Shown here one piece after another: positions 33,737 to 35,079 of a stretch of DNA of 35,079 nt; position 1 is the first letter of the stretch, and each line of letters begins with the position of its first letter. The DNA comes from CAYNFP01 sp964492595. Its GTDB lineage: Bacteria > Bacillota_I > Bacilli_A > RF39 > UBA660. The DNA is taken from the NCBI GenBank assembly GCA_964492595.1, contig CAZBKY010000005.1:1-35079 (forward strand). Direction: 5' to 3'. The notes beneath the pieces were generated by a model that saw only the letters and a list, made by a program, of their open reading frames with translations, did no database searches and was not told where the DNA came from. The position numbers and the translations under genes are program-made.

Positions 33737-34876
33737 TTATTCCTCCTTAAATTCAAGCATTTTTAATTCATTAATGCTTTCAATTGTGTTTATACTTTTT
33801 TCTACAAATAAAACATCTCTTTGAATCCAAGAATTCATATTATTTTTATTAACATTTATAAAATTTTTATCAATTATAGCTAATTTTATTTTTTCAAATG
33901 TTTCATAAGGGACTTCTATGGACTCCTCAAAATTTAATGCAACTTTGAATTCAAACTTTGAAAGAAGTCTTACAATGTTCGAATGTTTCTTATAGTCATC
34001 ATATCTTATATATAATTTTATAACATCTTTTATTTCTTTATTTTGAATAATTCTAGATAATTTACTTATTTCAATCTCATTAGAATAAAATTCTAAATCA
34101 ATTGGAAATAAAATAGTTAAATCTTTATTTAATAATTTTATTTTAAGTGCGGCAGTTGTTGCAAGTTCATAAGATATAGAGTTCAAATCATCCATTATTC
34201 TTTTAAAATATTTTTCTACATCTCTACTTCTATATTCTTTTAATTCCGGGATTTCATATTTATAAACTGCTTCATAAAATTTACCATTTTTATCTATTTG
34301 TTTATATTCATTTCGTGATTCTTTTATATTTAACTCATCTAAAGCTTTTATAAATCTGCTTTCAATAGAATTATTTTTTTTAATTAAACTTACTATTTCT
34401 TTAGTTATTTTATTATTAAAGTTATATTTAATAAAAGCAATATGTTTAAACATTGGACTAATTATACTATCAATATTTTTAATATTTATTTTATAATTAT
34501 TATAAGGATATGTAAATCTATTCAATATAACAGAGGTATACACAATAATCGATATAATATACAAACTTGTTTTATAATATTCATTTTTTAATTCACTGGG
34601 AATAGCTTTTATACTAGATATCATTACAGTTTTAAATCTATTATCACTTTTTATTAAAGATGTAAAATATTCACTATATTCATCAAAAACATCTAAAGAT
34701 TTAAAATAATATTCATCTACATAAATTGATATTGAATCTTTTAATAAATCATTTAATTCGTTTGGAGAGGTCCATATTTGACTGTTATGATATGACAAAA
34801 AACTATTTATTAACTTGCTATAATCATAAATTTGTTTTTTTTTCTTATTTAAATATTTATCTACTAAATTTGCCAT
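33737..34876 (-). CDS. Unknown protein, first gene of McrB-like operon
   Basis: A 379-residue protein I do not recognise. It is Lys-, Ile-, Asn-rich with mostly helical pattern, a basic N-terminus (LNKKKKQ) and a hydrophobic stretch (102-121) that may be a membrane or buried helix. ELKEYRSRDVEKYFKRIMDDL (214-234) looks helical. It has a strong promoter, RBS GGGAG, and its stop abuts the ATPase start, so the products should be made together. It may be the specificity or sensor part of the triad. Confidence 0.7.
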   Translation of the reverse strand: MANLVDKYLNKKKKQIYDYSKLINSFLSYHNSQIWTSPNELNDLLKDSISIYVDEYYFKSLDVFDEYSEYFTSLIKSDNRFKTVMISSIKAIPSELKNEYYKTSLYIISIIVYTSVILNRFTYPYNNYKINIKNIDSIISPMFKHIAFIKYNFNNKITKEIVSLIKKNNSIESRFIKALDELNIKESRNEYKQIDKNGKFYEAVYKYEIPELKEYRSRDVEKYFKRIMDDLNSISYELATTAALKIKLLNKDLTILFPIDLEFYSNEIEISKLSRIIQNKEIKDVIKLYIRYDDYKKHSNIVRLLSKFEFKVALNFEESIEVPYETFEKIKLAIIDKNFINVNKNNMNSWIQRDVLFVEKSINTIESINELKMLEFKEE

Positions 34877-34906
34877 AGATATTTACTCCCAATTTATTCT
34901 AAAAAA

Positions 34907-34935
34907 ATTATATCATTTTGAACATACTTATTCAA
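34907..34935 (-). promoter_or_regulatory. Promoter of the McrB-like operon
   Basis: Minus-strand TTGAAT (34930-34935), 17 bases and a perfect TATAAT (34907-34912), about 30 bases upstream of the first ATG at 34876. It makes the triad an independent unit. The other bases to the window end hold no gene I can support. Confidence 0.65.
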
Positions 34936-35079
34936 GCGATCAACAACGAAATTTATAACTATGCTTATCCACGAAATTAAATTCAAATGTATATACACGT
35001 ATTTATAGCTAATATTCATATATATTACTCTAAGTTAAATCTAATTTTATCATACTCATAATTGTGTTTTATTTCATCT

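Noticed and set aside
34960..34980. DnaA-box-like TTATCCACG near the right edge
   Set aside because: Single copy with one mismatch, no cluster of boxes, no dnaA/dnaN nearby; not an origin.
1..35079. CRISPR arrays, tRNA or rRNA genes
   Set aside because: No regularly spaced direct repeats, no tRNA T-loop/CCA patterns and no rRNA-like conserved stretches were found on either strand by eye.

Overview
The window looks like chromosome of a low-GC, gut-type Firmicutes/Bacilli lineage (RF39-, Erysipelotrichia- or Acholeplasma-like). The DNA is strongly AT-rich and promoters follow the sigma-A TTGACA/TATAAT pattern. The cell probably has a Gram-positive wall, because a class B sortase, an SPKTG-anchored protein and a CHAP-type wall hydrolase are present. 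TGA is a normal stop here (putrescine carbamoyltransferase ends in TGA at 23542-23544), so this is not the Mycoplasma code. No tRNA, rRNA, IS element or CRISPR array was seen.

Layout. (1) 1-820, minus strand: a probable ~100-nt leader or small RNA with its own promoter and terminator, a DUF1292-like small protein and a small membrane protein. (2) 821-2812: recG with its own promoter. (3) 2884-15797, minus strand: a type IV secretion/conjugation-like locus. In transcription order it encodes a CpaE/ParA-like protein, a VirB2-like pilin, an exported Cys-rich protein with a pilin-like C-terminus, a VirB6/TrbL-like protein, a PrgI/VirB3-like protein, a VirB4 ATPase split into two overlapping genes, a CHAP wall hydrolase, two small bitopic membrane proteins and a VirD4/TraG coupling ATPase. 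No relaxase is visible. The order pilin, VirB6-like, VirB4-like resembles mycoplasma and Gram-positive ICEs. The pilin gene has its own promoter and terminator. (4) 16128-16968: a frameshifted dinD. (5) 17071-20963: a class B sortase with an unusual cytosolic N-terminal domain, a sugar-phosphate-type nucleotidyltransferase and a secreted VWA-like protein ending in SPKTG, a plausible sortase substrate. (6) 20998-22437: a membrane-tethered thioredoxin-fold protein without CxxC, and queG. (7) 22573-26034, plus strand: an agmatine deiminase operon (putrescine carbamoyltransferase, antiporter, agmatine deiminase) without carbamate kinase. (8) 26078-28587, minus strand: a NitT/TauT/thiamine-precursor-type ABC importer. 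(9) 28665-30909: a transmembrane protein with calcium-loop-like repeats, and an ORF6N protein with a phospholipase-D-like C-terminus. (10) 31115-34876: a three-gene operon with its own promoter, encoding an unrecognised protein, a membrane-anchored McrB-type AAA+ ATPase and a DUF2357-like protein. This is a candidate defence or membrane-remodelling system.

The most interesting parts are the relaxase-less secretion locus with Cys-rich exported parts, the McrB-like triad, and the sortase/SPKTG pair. All functions are read from motifs and context; no database search was possible.
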